Shown: positions 9,003 to 17,959 of the stretch, in pieces
How positions within the stretch are numbered: position 1 is the first letter of the stretch
Layout: each line of letters starts with the position of its first letter
From: Bacillus sp. SJS
GTDB taxonomy: Bacteria > Bacillota > Bacilli > Bacillales > Bacillaceae
Assembly: GCF_000732485.2 (NCBI RefSeq)
Contig: NZ_JAQV02000018.1
Span: forward strand, 52,258 to 116,257
Direction: 5' to 3'
DNA: 64,000 bases
Translations under genes and position numbers: made by a program
The notes under the pieces: generated by a model
What the model was told of the DNA's origin: nothing
Database searches by the model: none
What the model saw: only the letters and a program-made list of their open reading frames with translations

Positions 9003-9905
9003 ATGAAATTTGCAGCAGCCAGACTGAATGGCAGAACGTTTATCGGGCTCATCCAGGAAGAAAACCAAATCTTTGATCTTCAAAGAGCGGAAAAGAAATT
9101 TTTTGAAATGGAAACCATTCCGGCAAACCTGGAAGATTGTATGAAAGAAGGGGACAAATTCATCAGTCAGGTTCAGCATTTGGAGCAAAGACTTCAGAAG
9201 TCTGACGATCATCAGGAGCTTGTTTATTCTCTGTCTGATGTAGACTTGCTTCCTCCAATACCGCGGCCGCGGAAAAATGTCTTCTGTGTTGGGAAAAATT
9301 ACAGAGACCATGCGGTAGAGATGGGAAGTGAAGCCGATATACCGAAATTTGTGATGCTCTTCTCTAAAGCGCCAACTTCTGTAATCGGACACGGAGATTT
9401 AATTGATCCGCACATCCATCTCACCCGGGAACTTGATTATGAAGGGGAACTCGCTGTCATTATCGGAAAAAAAGGGAAACAGATTCCGGTTGAAGACGCA
9501 CTCAATTATGTATTTGGCTACTCCATTATAAATGATATTACGGCAAGGGATTTGCAGGCCAACCATAAGCAATTCCTGCTTGGGAAAAGTCTGGATACAT
9601 CCTGCCCTTTTGGACCGTTCGCTGTACATAAGTCAGCTATACCTGATCCTCATGATCTGCGGATTGAAACACGCGTTAACGGAGAAGTCCGCCAAACCGG
9701 ACATACAGGAGATATGATTTTTTCAATCGCATCAATTATCTCAACCATATCCCAGGGAACGACACTTGAACCTGGAGATATCATTGCAACCGGAACTCCG
9801 AGCGGAGTTGGAAAAGGATTCAATCCTCCAAAATTTTTAAAGTCAGGCGACATGATTGAAATTTCCATCAGCGGCATCGGGACGCTGCAGAATGGTGTGA
9901 ATTAA
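9003..9905 (+). CDS. yisK: YisK, fumarylacetoacetate hydrolase-family enzyme
   Basis: A 300-aa protein from ATG 9003, with GGGGG 8 nt upstream. An N-terminal domain of about 90 aa precedes the FAH fold, which holds VFCVGKNYRDHAVEMG, LDYEGELAVIIGKKG, the metal-binding acidic pair in this strand, and GTPSGVGKGF near the end. B. subtilis YisK has the same length and position and has been reported to be an oxaloacetate decarboxylase that interacts with the cell-shape protein Mbl. It is a monocistronic gene ending in a strong terminator. Confidence 0.92.
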   Translation: MKFAAARLNGRTFIGLIQEENQIFDLQRAEKKFFEMETIPANLEDCMKEGDKFISQVQHLEQRLQKSDDHQELVYSLSDVDLLPPIPRPRKNVFCVGKNYRDHAVEMGSEADIPKFVMLFSKAPTSVIGHGDLIDPHIHLTRELDYEGELAVIIGKKGKQIPVEDALNYVFGYSIINDITARDLQANHKQFLLGKSLDTSCPFGPFAVHKSAIPDPHDLRIETRVNGEVRQTGHTGDMIFSIASIISTISQGTTLEPGDIIATGTPSGVGKGFNPPKFLKSGDMIEISISGIGTLQNGVN

Positions 9906-9907
9906 TT

Positions 9908-9948
9908 GAAAAACTCCCTCTAGGCATTAGCCATAGAGGGAGTTTTTA
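9908..9948 (+). terminator. Intrinsic terminator after yisK
   Basis: The stem AAAAACTCCCTCTA pairs with TAGAGGGAGTTTTT around a loop of about 11 nt. The arms end in A and T runs, so it could work in either direction. Confidence 0.85.
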
Positions 9949-9997
9949 ATAAGCTCTGGTAAATGTTGCTGCTGATTGCAGTTAGCAGGCGTTCGCT

Positions 9998-10031
9998 TTC
10001 CACTCCAATCAGCAGGTGTTAAAAATCAACA
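9998..10031. repeat. Short copy of dispersed palindromic element
   Basis: This 34-nt segment (TTCCACTCCAATCAGCAGG... AAATCAACA) recurs at 20769-20802 with one difference. Just upstream, 9986-10011 is the reverse complement, with about one mismatch in 27, of 30762-30788. It is a remnant of the same family as the 129-bp copy at 27873-28001. Confidence 0.7.
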
Positions 10032-10061
10032 CCATACTTTAACATAGCCATTTACTAGATA

Positions 10062-10085
10062 AAGCCCTCCGGTTCAGGAGAGCTT
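10062..10085 (-). terminator. Possible terminator of rocD
   Basis: On the minus strand AAGCTCTCC pairs with GGAGGGCTT around a 6-nt loop, 7 bp after the rocD stop. Only a short T run follows, so termination may be weak. Confidence 0.5.
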
Positions 10086-10091
10086 CGCCTG

Positions 10092-11285
10092 TTAGGAAAG
10101 AACGTTGAATACCTTCTCGATTGCCCAGTCCAAATCCTCTTTAGAAATGGTAAGAGGAGGGGCAAAGCGGATGACAGTGTCATGAGTTTCTTTGCAAAGG
10201 AGTCCTTCCTCCTTCAGTTTTTCGCAATAAGGACGCGCTTCTTCATGTAGTTCAACGCCGATGAAAAGTCCCATGCCGCGTACTTCTTTAATAAGCGGGT
10301 TTTTAATCTCTCGTAATTTATCCTGGAAATAGTTTCCTAGTTCAAGAGACCGGTCAGCAAGCTTTTCGTCGATCAATACGTCAAGAGCTGCGATGGAGAC
10401 TGCGCATGCAAGCGGATTGCCTCCAAACGTAGAGCCGTGGGAACCTGGATTGAATACACCAAGAATGTCCTTATTCGCGGCAACACATGAAATCGGGAAA
10501 ACCCCTCCGCCTAATGCTTTTCCGAGAATATACATATCCGGCTCGATTTGTTCCCAATTACACGTGAACATTTTTCCTGAACGGCCAAGGCCGCACTGAA
10601 TTTCATCTGCCACAAACAAAACGTTGCTTTCTTTGCAGATCTGCAGCGCTTTCGTAAGGAAGCCCTCTTCCGGAATATTGATTCCAGCTTCGCCTTGAAT
10701 CGGCTCAATAATAAAGGCCGCCGTATTCGGAGTGATGGCTGCTTCAAGAGCATCCAAATCGCCGTAAGGAATAACCTTGATTCCCGGAAGCATCGGTCCG
10801 AACCCGCGCTTGTATTCCTCGCTTGAGGACATGGAAACTGCAGCCATTGTCCGGCCGTGGAAATTATCTTCGCAAACGATGATCTCAGCTTGATCTGTAA
10901 CGACGCCTTTTACATCATATGCCCAGCGGCGTGCTGTTTTAACAGCTGTTTCGACCGCTTCCGCTCCTGTATTCATTGGCAGAACCATATCTTTTCCAGT
11001 AAGCTGAGCTACTTTCTCATACCAGGGTCCCAGCTGATCATTATGGAAGGCGCGGGATGTAAGAGTAATGCGGTCAGCCTGATCCTTAAGCGCCTGAATG
11101 ATTTTCGGATGGCGGTGCCCCTGGTTAACAGCAGAATAAGCACTTAGCATGTCCATATATTTATTGCCTTCAGGATCCTCTACCCAAACACCTTCTGCTT
11201 TTGATATGACGATTGGAAGCGGATGGTAGTTGTTGGCTCCAAATTTTTCGGTTTGTTCAATTACATGTGAAGTTTTAGTTGTCAT
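10092..11285 (-). CDS. rocD: Ornithine--oxo-acid aminotransferase RocD
   Basis: A 397-aa class-III PLP aminotransferase. The PLP lysine is K256 in [21 protein letters not shown] and the glycine-rich [12 protein letters not shown] loop are present. It transfers the delta-amino group of ornithine to 2-oxoglutarate, giving glutamate semialdehyde in arginine catabolism. ATG follows a GGAGGGAAACTC site. In B. subtilis rocD heads rocDEF under sigma-54 and RocR. Here it stands alone, no rocE/F follows, and I found a vegetative-type promoter instead. The product assignment is firm; the mode of control is inferred. Confidence 0.95.
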   Translation of the reverse strand: MTTKTSHVIEQTEKFGANNYHPLPIVISKAEGVWVEDPEGNKYMDMLSAYSAVNQGHRHPKIIQALKDQADRITLTSRAFHNDQLGPWYEKVAQLTGKDMVLPMNTGAEAVETAVKTARRWAYDVKGVVTDQAEIIVCEDNFHGRTMAAVSMSSSEEYKRGFGPMLPGIKVIPYGDLDALEAAITPNTAAFIIEPIQGEAGINIPEEGFLTKALQICKESNVLFVADEIQCGLGRSGKMFTCNWEQIEPDMYILGKALGGGVFPISCVAANKDILGVFNPGSHGSTFGGNPLACAVSIAALDVLIDEKLADRSLELGNYFQDKLREIKNPLIKEVRGMGLFIGVELHEEARPYCEKLKEEGLLCKETHDTVIRFAPPLTISKEDLDWAIEKVFNVLS

Positions 11286-11356
11286 GAGTTTCCCTCCGTT
11301 TTGTAAGAATAGAAGTTATACCGCTTTCAATAATTAGAAAATTCCTATCTATCTAT

Positions 11357-11385
11357 ACAATATCTCAGTAGTAGCCAGATGACAA
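11357..11385 (-). promoter_or_regulatory. Sigma-A type promoter of rocD
   Basis: On the minus strand: TTGTCA - 17 nt - TATTGT, about 72 bp upstream of the rocD ATG. The -35 matches 5 of 6 and the -10 matches 4 of 6. No convincing -24/-12 sigma-54 site was seen in 11286-11608. Confidence 0.6.
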
Positions 11386-11560
11386 TAGAGGCAATTTTCC
11401 AGCATCTAAAGCCATTCAGCACAATTGAATAATTATAAGTGTGATCCAGCAGTTTTTGCAGATTTGCGGTGCTTGCAGCGAATATTTATCCATTTAGCAC
11501 CGGTGGATTATTATAAAGAAAGGATGGGATGATCAATTACTGCTTTGCCAGGAAGATTCA

Positions 11561-11569
11561 TGGTAAAAT
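11561..11569 (+). promoter_or_regulatory. Extended -10 element before yisL
   Basis: TGGTAAAAT is an extended -10 (TGnTAAAAT), 40 bp before the yisL ATG. The same TGnTAAAATGAAA block precedes the broken yisL copy at 18790, which supports it as the yisL promoter. Confidence 0.5.
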
Positions 11570-11608
11570 GAAAAGTGTAGAATTTTGACAAAACAGGGGG
11601 AGATTAGA

Positions 11609-11965
11609 ATGATTCATTTGCATATCACATCTTGGATACTTGGACTTGTTTTATTTTTTGCGGCTTACTACTTACATAATTCCGGCAGCGCAAAGCCATT
11701 TAAAATCGTTCATATGATTTTAAGAGTGTTCTATATTCTGATTATTATTTCCGGGGTGACGGTCCTTTTAAGTGTATCGGTGCTGAATGCGGAATACATT
11801 ATTAAAGGGCTTTCCGGACTATGGCTTATTGCTTCAATGGAAATGATCCTTGTGCGTTTAAAAAAGGGCAAGAATGTACGCGGATTTTGGATTCAATTGA
11901 TCATTGCGCTTGTACTTGTCCTGCTGCTCGGGTGGCGTTTGCCTCTTGGTGTTCTTCATATGTAG
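11609..11965 (+). CDS. yisL: DUF1516 membrane protein YisL
   Basis: A 118-aa protein with four hydrophobic segments (about residues 5-22, 35-57, 63-80 and 95-113), beginning MIHLHITSWILGLVLFF. Start ATG 11609 follows AGGGGGAG by 6 nt. Length and gene position match YisL of B. subtilis, a DUF1516 protein of unknown function in the cytoplasmic membrane. A degraded paralogue lies at 18834, on the far side of the asnO-crtNM block. Confidence 0.9.
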   Translation: MIHLHITSWILGLVLFFAAYYLHNSGSAKPFKIVHMILRVFYILIIISGVTVLLSVSVLNAEYIIKGLSGLWLIASMEMILVRLKKGKNVRGFWIQLIIALVLVLLLGWRLPLGVLHM

Positions 11966-11981
11966 AAGCCGAATTCAAAAC

Positions 11982-12020
11982 AAAAAGTCTGCTCCTGCAA
12001 AATCCAGGGGCAGACTTTTT
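11982..12020. terminator. Bidirectional terminator between yisL and yisN
   Basis: AAAAAGTCTGC...CAGG / GCAGACTTTTT stem-loop, with A and T tracts on both sides, between convergent genes. Confidence 0.85.
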
Positions 12021-12579
12021 ACTTTTTAAGCATTAAGATAGAACGCTTTCCATGACTGGTTGTAAATTCGAACCTGTCCAAAATTTGGTCTGTGGGCAGG
12101 CAATGATGCTGGACGCCGCATATGCTGTCTTCGTTATCGAATTGATAAAAAGAGGTGCAGGCGGTTTTTAATTTCTTATTCGTAAACAGCAGGTGATTAT
12201 AACAGTAGATGCAATCATATATAGAGTATCCGAGCTGATTCAGTTCACCTGTAAACCGAATGAATGAATCATCGTCCAGTGAACGGAGTAATTGTTCAAA
12301 AGCAAATGGCAGTCTGCGTCGAATTCGAATCATGTGGCTGTCAGTTAAAAACAGTTCTTTAGATTCAATTTTAATTTTTCCCTCTGAAAGCCAGATTGCA
12401 TGTGTCCATTTTCCATCGTTGAATACTTGCATTTCACTTAAATCCATTGTATCAACCAGTTTGCCTTCATCTGCGTCTTCCTCGAAAAACAGCCATTCTC
12501 CTTCAAAGGAGCAGATGTTCCCGGTCATACAGGACCGTTCCTGTGTATGGAGCAATTTTTTTCTTAATGAAGAAGCCAC
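12019..12579 (-). CDS. yisN: DUF2777 protein YisN
   Basis: A 186-aa protein from GTG 12579, preceded by GGAGGG 6 nt upstream. I place it with YisN/DUF2777 on size, position beside yisL and asnO, and its segment IYDCIYCYNHLLFTNKK. The cysteines (CIYC, CGVQHHC) might bind metal. There is no signal peptide or membrane segment. No function is known to me. It is divergent from asnO. Confidence 0.75.
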   Translation of the reverse strand: MASSLRKKLLHTQERSCMTGNICSFEGEWLFFEEDADEGKLVDTMDLSEMQVFNDGKWTHAIWLSEGKIKIESKELFLTDSHMIRIRRRLPFAFEQLLRSLDDDSFIRFTGELNQLGYSIYDCIYCYNHLLFTNKKLKTACTSFYQFDNEDSICGVQHHCLPTDQILDRFEFTTSHGKRSILMLKK

Positions 12580-12782
12580 TTCGTTCCCTCCAAGAGCGTA
12601 ATATCAATCCCGCACGAACAGGCAGTAAAAGTTCATCACTAGACTTTAAGAGAATAAACCGCCCGTAATAGGATGATTGGTTCCATTACCCAATAGCAAG
12701 GATCGTGAAAATCCCAGTGCAGAAAGTTCCCTATGTATTAACCGTTTTACCCTTATTCGGCTATCTTTATGCAACAAGTTCT

Positions 12783-12812
12783 TCATCAGGACAATTCAAT
12801 CATTCATACACT
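12783..12812 (+). promoter_or_regulatory. Candidate sigma-E promoter of asnO
   Basis: CATACACT matches the sigma-E -10 consensus CATACAnT fully; the -35 candidate TCATCAG, 15 nt upstream, matches only in part. It is 62 bp before asnO, and B. subtilis asnO is a sporulation-phase gene. The rest of 12580-12873 shows no other feature I can support. Confidence 0.4.
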
Positions 12813-12873
12813 GTGAATAGGATAGGTACATCGCAGAAGAAAACAGTGAAAATGTTTGGAGGAGATGACGGAT

Positions 12874-14715
12874 ATGTGCGGAATCACAGGTTGGGCTGAT
12901 CAGAAAAATAGTCTTGCAGGGGAACGAAGCGTTGTATCGTCCATGACGGAAACTCTCTCGAAAAGAGGGCCGGATGACACGAATTTATGGTGGCAGCCAA
13001 ATATTTGGTTTGGCCATAAACGGCTGACGGTAGTGGATCCCGCGAGCGGTGTCCAGCCGATGAGCAAGGAGAGGAACGGAAAAGAGTACACCATTTGCTA
13101 CAACGGTGAGCTATATAATACAGAAGATATCCGCAAGGTTTTGCTCAGCAAAGGCTATACATTCAGAGGCCACTCTGATACAGAGGTTTTGCTTGCTTCC
13201 TACATGGAATGGGAGGAAGACTGTTTAGAGCATTTAAATGGGATTTTTGCCTTCGGTATTTGGGATACATCGAAAAACCGTCTTTTCCTTGCCAGGGACC
13301 GGATGGGGGTTAAACCGCTTTTTTACAGGTATGAAGACGGTGCGCTTCAATTCGGATCTGAATTGAAAGCGATTCTTGCCCACCCTGATGTGAAAGCTTC
13401 TATTAATAGGGAGGGGCTCTCGGAAATAATGGGACTTGGTCCATCGAGGACGCCCGGGCATGGGGTTTATGAAGGAATTAAAGAACTAAGACCTGCCCAT
13501 GCACTTGTTTACAGCCGGGATGGATTGAAAACCTGGCGCTACTGGAACGTGAAAAGCAAGCCGCATACTGATTCTTTTGAGGAAACCGTAGAAAAAGTAA
13601 GATTCCTTCTGACTGACGCTGTTACCCGCCAGCTTGTATCCGATGTTCCGCTATGCACGTTTTTGTCGGGAGGACTCGATTCAAGTGCGATTACGGCCAT
13701 TGCAGCGGAATCCTATAAGAAAGAAGGAAAAGGCCAGCTTCATACATTTTCTATCGATTACGAGGAAAATGAGAAATTTTTTAAAGCCAATGATTTTCAG
13801 CCAAATTCAGATGGTCCATGGATTCAAAAAATGACCGATACGTTTCATACGGAGCACCATCGCAGTGTGATTAGCCAGGAAACACTGGCGCATTTTTTAA
13901 CAGAAGCCGTGGAGGTAAGGGATTTGCCTGGAATGGCGGATATTGATTCATCCCTTCTCTGGTTTTGCAGGGAAATTAAGCATGATTTTACAGTGGGACT
14001 CTCTGGAGAATGTGCAGATGAAATTTTTGGAGGATATCCATGGTTTCACCGGCCAGGAGAATCCGACGTGTTTCCATGGATGAGATCCACTGCGGCAAGA
14101 ACGGATTTGCTCAATGATAAATGGAAAAACAAGCTCAATCTTGCTGAGTACGTGAAAGCAAGATTTGATGAGACCGTTGCTGAAACACCTGCACTTGAAG
14201 GAGAGAGTGAAACGGACGCGAAAAGGCGCGAGTTATTTTACTTAAATATGCTATGGTTTATGACCACTCTGCTTGATCGCAAGGACCGGATGAGCATGGG
14301 AGCAAGCCTTGAGGTGAGGGTACCGTTCGCTGATCACAGGCTCGTGGAATATGTGTGGAATATTCCATGGGAAATGAAAATGCACGGAGACCGGGAAAAG
14401 GGAATATTAAGAAAAGCACTGGAGGGTGTGCTGCCGGAAGAGGTTCTGTACCGAAAGAAAAGCCCGTATCCAAAAACATACCACCCTGCTTATACAAAAG
14501 CAGTCCGCAACCTGCTTGAAGACAGCTTGAAGCATAAGGATTCAATCCTGCACGAATTATTCCAAAGGGAGAAGCTCGACAGGCTGATTGAAACAAACGG
14601 GAGCGACTTTGGCACACCGTGGTTCGGCCAGCTGATGAGCGGTCCCCAGCTTCTTGCACACCTTGGGCAGATTCATGTATGGGCAGAGCGGTACAGAGTG
14701 AAAATTAACGTATAG
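12874..14715 (+). CDS. asnO: Asparagine synthetase (glutamine-hydrolysing) AsnO
   Basis: A 613-aa protein. The start must be ATG 12874 because the next residue is the catalytic Cys2 of the N-terminal glutaminase domain (MCGITGW), and GGAGGAG lies upstream. The synthetase domain carries the ATP-pyrophosphatase loop SGGLDSS at residues 265-271 and the LSGECADEIFGGYPW segment. It converts aspartate, glutamine and ATP to asparagine, glutamate and AMP. Its position before the crtM/yisP gene matches asnO-yisP in B. subtilis, where AsnO is linked to sporulation. It is followed by its own terminator, so it is not in the carotenoid operon. Confidence 0.95.
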   Translation: MCGITGWADQKNSLAGERSVVSSMTETLSKRGPDDTNLWWQPNIWFGHKRLTVVDPASGVQPMSKERNGKEYTICYNGELYNTEDIRKVLLSKGYTFRGHSDTEVLLASYMEWEEDCLEHLNGIFAFGIWDTSKNRLFLARDRMGVKPLFYRYEDGALQFGSELKAILAHPDVKASINREGLSEIMGLGPSRTPGHGVYEGIKELRPAHALVYSRDGLKTWRYWNVKSKPHTDSFEETVEKVRFLLTDAVTRQLVSDVPLCTFLSGGLDSSAITAIAAESYKKEGKGQLHTFSIDYEENEKFFKANDFQPNSDGPWIQKMTDTFHTEHHRSVISQETLAHFLTEAVEVRDLPGMADIDSSLLWFCREIKHDFTVGLSGECADEIFGGYPWFHRPGESDVFPWMRSTAARTDLLNDKWKNKLNLAEYVKARFDETVAETPALEGESETDAKRRELFYLNMLWFMTTLLDRKDRMSMGASLEVRVPFADHRLVEYVWNIPWEMKMHGDREKGILRKALEGVLPEEVLYRKKSPYPKTYHPAYTKAVRNLLEDSLKHKDSILHELFQREKLDRLIETNGSDFGTPWFGQLMSGPQLLAHLGQIHVWAERYRVKINV

Positions 14716-14724
14716 ATTCGATTG

Positions 14725-14760
14725 AAACGCCTTGCCGGTTTCTCAGCATGGCGTTTTTTT
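14725..14760 (+). terminator. Terminator after asnO
   Basis: AAACGCC / GGCGTTT stem with an 18-nt loop and a run of seven T, separating asnO from the carotenoid operon. Confidence 0.75.
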
Positions 14761-14873
14761 GTTTCAAAACCAGTTTTCTAATGAAAATTATTCCATATCT
14801 ATAATCTTTAAAGGTACATTTACCTGAATGCACTCAATTGTGCAAGGGAATCATGGTACTGGATGGATATTCG

Positions 14874-14902
14874 TTGTGTTTTCCTTGTGTAATTCGTATA
14901 AT
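14874..14902 (+). promoter_or_regulatory. Promoter of the plus-strand carotenoid operon
   Basis: TTGTGT - 17 nt - TATAAT. The -10 is perfect and the -35 is weak; the site is 41 bp upstream of the first crt ATG. It looks like a sigma-A promoter that may need help from an activator. Confidence 0.5.
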
Positions 14903-14942
14903 ATTTGTATAACTAATGTACAATTCAGGGGGACGACCCATA

Positions 14943-16469
14943 ATGGCTAGGAAAATCATCGTAATCGGAGCAGGTCCAGGCGGAATGGCTGCCGCTCTTC
15001 AGCTGGCGGGAAAAGGCTATGACGTTCATGTTTACGAGAAGCAGAAATATATTGGAGGACGCAATTCTTCTTTTGAAATGAATGGGTTCACTTTTGACTT
15101 GGGGCCAACCTTTTTGAGTATGGTACACCTCGCAGAAGAAATCTTCGAAGAGTCCGGAAAGAATTTATATGATTATCTTGATCTTAAAGAGATTGATGAT
15201 ATGTATGAACTGATATTTGATGACAAGAGCCTCCATATGACACGGGATCCGGAGGAAATGAAGCGCAGAATAGAAGCGTTCGCTCCTGGAGACGGAAAAG
15301 GCTACATGGCCTTTATCAAGGATACGGAAAAAAAGATGGAACGGCTCACACCTATTTTACAAAACCGGATGGACCGCTTCCGCCATTACTTGAGCTGGAG
15401 AGTTCTGAGAGCGATTCCGAAATTGACGCTGACCAAAAGTCTGTATGATGTACTCTCCAAATACTTTCACGATGAGAGGGTGAAGCTTGCCTTTACCTTT
15501 CAGTCCAAGTATTTAGGCATGTCTCCGTGGGAATGCCCTGGTGCATTCTCGATTCTTTCTTATATGGAGCATGCGTATGGGGTTTATCATCCAATCGGCG
15601 GGGTGAATCAGCTTCCGAAAGCAATGGCTAAAGCTTTTGAAGAGCTTGGGGGGACAATCCATCTCGGCCAGGGAGTTGACAAGCTCATACTGGACGGCCG
15701 CAAAGTAAAAGGAGTAAAGCTCCAATCGGGTGAAGAAGTTCCGGCAGATGAAGTGGTGATTAACGGGGATTTCGGGCACGCAGTTACAAATTTAGTGGAA
15801 GAAGGATCTCTGAAAAAATATGCGAGAGAAAAGCTGGATAGGAAAAAGTTCTCGTGTTCTACTTTTATGATCTATCTTGGAGTAGATAAAAAATTCGATC
15901 TTCCGCATCATACGATTCTTTTTTCGGAAGACTACAAGAAATATGTAGAAGAAATAACAAAAAGCTATTCGCTGCCGGAGGACCTTTCCATCTACGTCCA
16001 GAACGCGAGCGTTACAGACCCGACCCTTGCTCCTGAAGGCAAATCTGCTCTTTATATCCTGGCCCCGGTTCCAAGCAACATGAGCGCCATCGACTGGGAT
16101 AAAGAGAAGGGGGCATTTCGGGATCTCATGCTGAAAACCCTGCATGAGCGTACGGAATTTAAAGATCTGGAGATGCATATTGAAGAGGAAAGGATTCTTA
16201 CTCCAAAAGATTGGGAGAACGAAATTTTCGTGTATAAGGGTGCAACTTTTAATCTGGCTCATAATTTGACTCAAATGATGGTCTTGAGACCTCACAATGA
16301 ATTTGAAGAGCTCGATCACGCTTGGCTGGTAGGAGGCGGGACTCATCCGGGAAGCGGTCTTCCGACCATTCTGGAATCTGCAAGAATAACCGCCAATATG
16401 ATTCATGAAAAGCATGGGGGAAAAACAGTTACCTACAAATCCGGGAAAAGAATGGGGAAAGCGCTATGA
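14943..16469 (+). CDS. CrtN/CrtP-family carotenoid oxidoreductase (paralogue 1)
   Basis: A 508-aa flavoprotein from ATG 14943 after CAGGGGG. It has the FAD dinucleotide fold IIVIGAGPGGMAAAL at residues 5-19 and the family C-terminus ATFNLAHNLTQMMVLRP ... GGGTHPGSGLPTILESAR. That C-terminus is closer to the CrtI-type phytoene desaturase pattern than to staphylococcal CrtN or CrtP. It probably performs a desaturation or terminal oxidation on a C30 backbone; which step cannot be decided from sequence. The stop overlaps the crtN start (ATGA). It is the first gene of the three-gene operon. Confidence 0.85.
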   Translation: MARKIIVIGAGPGGMAAALQLAGKGYDVHVYEKQKYIGGRNSSFEMNGFTFDLGPTFLSMVHLAEEIFEESGKNLYDYLDLKEIDDMYELIFDDKSLHMTRDPEEMKRRIEAFAPGDGKGYMAFIKDTEKKMERLTPILQNRMDRFRHYLSWRVLRAIPKLTLTKSLYDVLSKYFHDERVKLAFTFQSKYLGMSPWECPGAFSILSYMEHAYGVYHPIGGVNQLPKAMAKAFEELGGTIHLGQGVDKLILDGRKVKGVKLQSGEEVPADEVVINGDFGHAVTNLVEEGSLKKYAREKLDRKKFSCSTFMIYLGVDKKFDLPHHTILFSEDYKKYVEEITKSYSLPEDLSIYVQNASVTDPTLAPEGKSALYILAPVPSNMSAIDWDKEKGAFRDLMLKTLHERTEFKDLEMHIEEERILTPKDWENEIFVYKGATFNLAHNLTQMMVLRPHNEFEELDHAWLVGGGTHPGSGLPTILESARITANMIHEKHGGKTVTYKSGKRMGKAL

Positions 16470-17959
16470 AGGCAGCAATAGCAGGCGGCGGCATTGGCGG
16501 CTTAATATCAGCATTATTGATGAAAAAGAACGGGTTTAATGTTACGATATTTGAAAAGAGTGACAGGCTGGGAGGCAGACTCGCCTACGTGAAAGAAGGA
16601 GAGTACAAGGTGGATGAGGGACCAACCATCGTTCTATTGCCTGAAATGCTTCAAAGCATCCTCCGGGAAGCAGGCATTTCCGATCAGGAGTATGAGCTTG
16701 TTTCGCTCGATCCTCTTTATAAACTCCATTTTGCTGACGGAAGCACCTACTCAAAATTTTCAGATTTCGAAAAACAGATGACAGAATTAAAGACGAATTT
16801 TCCAGGAGAAGAAGAGGGCTTCAGACGGTTCATGCAGGACATGGATACCCGATTCCGCCTTGGCCAGGATCAATTTCTTGAAAAAACGTTTGTGGACCGC
16901 CGCTCCTTTTGGACTCAGAACAACGTTCGGACCCTTATGAAATTGAAAGCGTACCGGAATGTTCACCAGTCTTTGAAGGCGTATTATTCGGATGAACGGC
17001 TAAGACAAGCCTACTCCCTTCAAACGCTGTATATTGGAGGGAATCCATATGATACACCAGCGATTTATTCGCTCGTTTCCTATAGTGAGCACAAACATGG
17101 TGTGTATTATATGAAAGGCGGATATGCACGGCTTGTTGAGGTGCTTGAAGAGGCCCTTATCCGAACAGGTGCAGTCATACAGAAAAATGCTCTTGTGCAA
17201 TCCGTCAAGTCAAATGGTGTACGAGCTGAAGGCCTGTACGTAAATGGAGAATTCCATGAAGCAGATTACTTGATCATGAATGGGGATTTTCCTTCTGTAT
17301 CCCATATGCTGGAGCCTCATACTCCAAAAAAAGACTATGTCCCGTCTTCGGGATGTTTGCTGCTGTACATGGGATTGGACAAAGTATATACCGAAGCAAA
17401 TGTCCATCAGTTTTTCATGGGAGCGAATTTTCAGGAGCATATGCGCCAGATTTTCGTTTCAAAAGAAGTACCGTCTGATCCGTCGATCTATGCGTTCCAT
17501 CCTTCCGTCATCGATCCAACCCTTGCTCCTGAAGGTAAAAGTGTTCTTTACGCTTTGATTCCTGTTCCATCGGGGGGCCATATTGACTGGGAGCAGCAAA
17601 CCGAATTTACGGATACCATTATCCAGAAGCTTGAGGAAAGAGGGTTTCCGGGTTTAAGAAACCATATAGTCTGGAAGAAAATTAAGTCTCCGAATGACGC
17701 GAAAAGAGAAGGATTGTTCGAGGGAGGCAGCTTCGGACTTGCTCCATCCCTTTTCCAGTCTGGCGTATTCCGGCCCCAGGTTAAGCCTTCCAAATTGGAA
17801 AATGTGTATGCAGCAGGCGCTTCCATTCATCCTGGGGGAGGCATTCCGCTTGTCATGCAGGGAGCAAAAATGATGGTCTCCGTCTTAATGGAGGATGCAA
17901 ACAAACATAAAGGGGTGAGCCTAAGTGGAAAAGCTGAAAGCAGCATACGCACAATGTGA
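16466..17959 (+). CDS. crtN: Dehydrosqualene (diapophytoene) desaturase CrtN
   Basis: A 497-aa FAD enzyme starting MKAAIAGGGIGGLISALLM (GxGxxG). Its C-terminus, FGLAPSLFQSGVFRPQ ... YAAGASIHPGGGIPLVMQGAK, resembles S. aureus CrtN (FGLMPTLAQS...YFAGASTHPGAGVP). It would desaturate 4,4'-diapophytoene stepwise toward diaponeurosporene or diapolycopene at the membrane. It is translationally coupled at both ends: a 4-bp overlap upstream, and the crtM GTG lies inside its last 35 bp. The name is by similarity among three paralogues, so substrate order remains uncertain. Confidence 0.85.
   Translation: MKAAIAGGGIGGLISALLMKKNGFNVTIFEKSDRLGGRLAYVKEGEYKVDEGPTIVLLPEMLQSILREAGISDQEYELVSLDPLYKLHFADGSTYSKFSDFEKQMTELKTNFPGEEEGFRRFMQDMDTRFRLGQDQFLEKTFVDRRSFWTQNNVRTLMKLKAYRNVHQSLKAYYSDERLRQAYSLQTLYIGGNPYDTPAIYSLVSYSEHKHGVYYMKGGYARLVEVLEEALIRTGAVIQKNALVQSVKSNGVRAEGLYVNGEFHEADYLIMNGDFPSVSHMLEPHTPKKDYVPSSGCLLLYMGLDKVYTEANVHQFFMGANFQEHMRQIFVSKEVPSDPSIYAFHPSVIDPTLAPEGKSVLYALIPVPSGGHIDWEQQTEFTDTIIQKLEERGFPGLRNHIVWKKIKSPNDAKREGLFEGGSFGLAPSLFQSGVFRPQVKPSKLENVYAAGASIHPGGGIPLVMQGAKMMVSVLMEDANKHKGVSLSGKAESSIRTM

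Noticed and set aside
11286..11608. Sigma-54 promoter for rocD
   Set aside because: Only a poor TGG...GC pair at the right spacing was found; a good sigma-A promoter is present instead.
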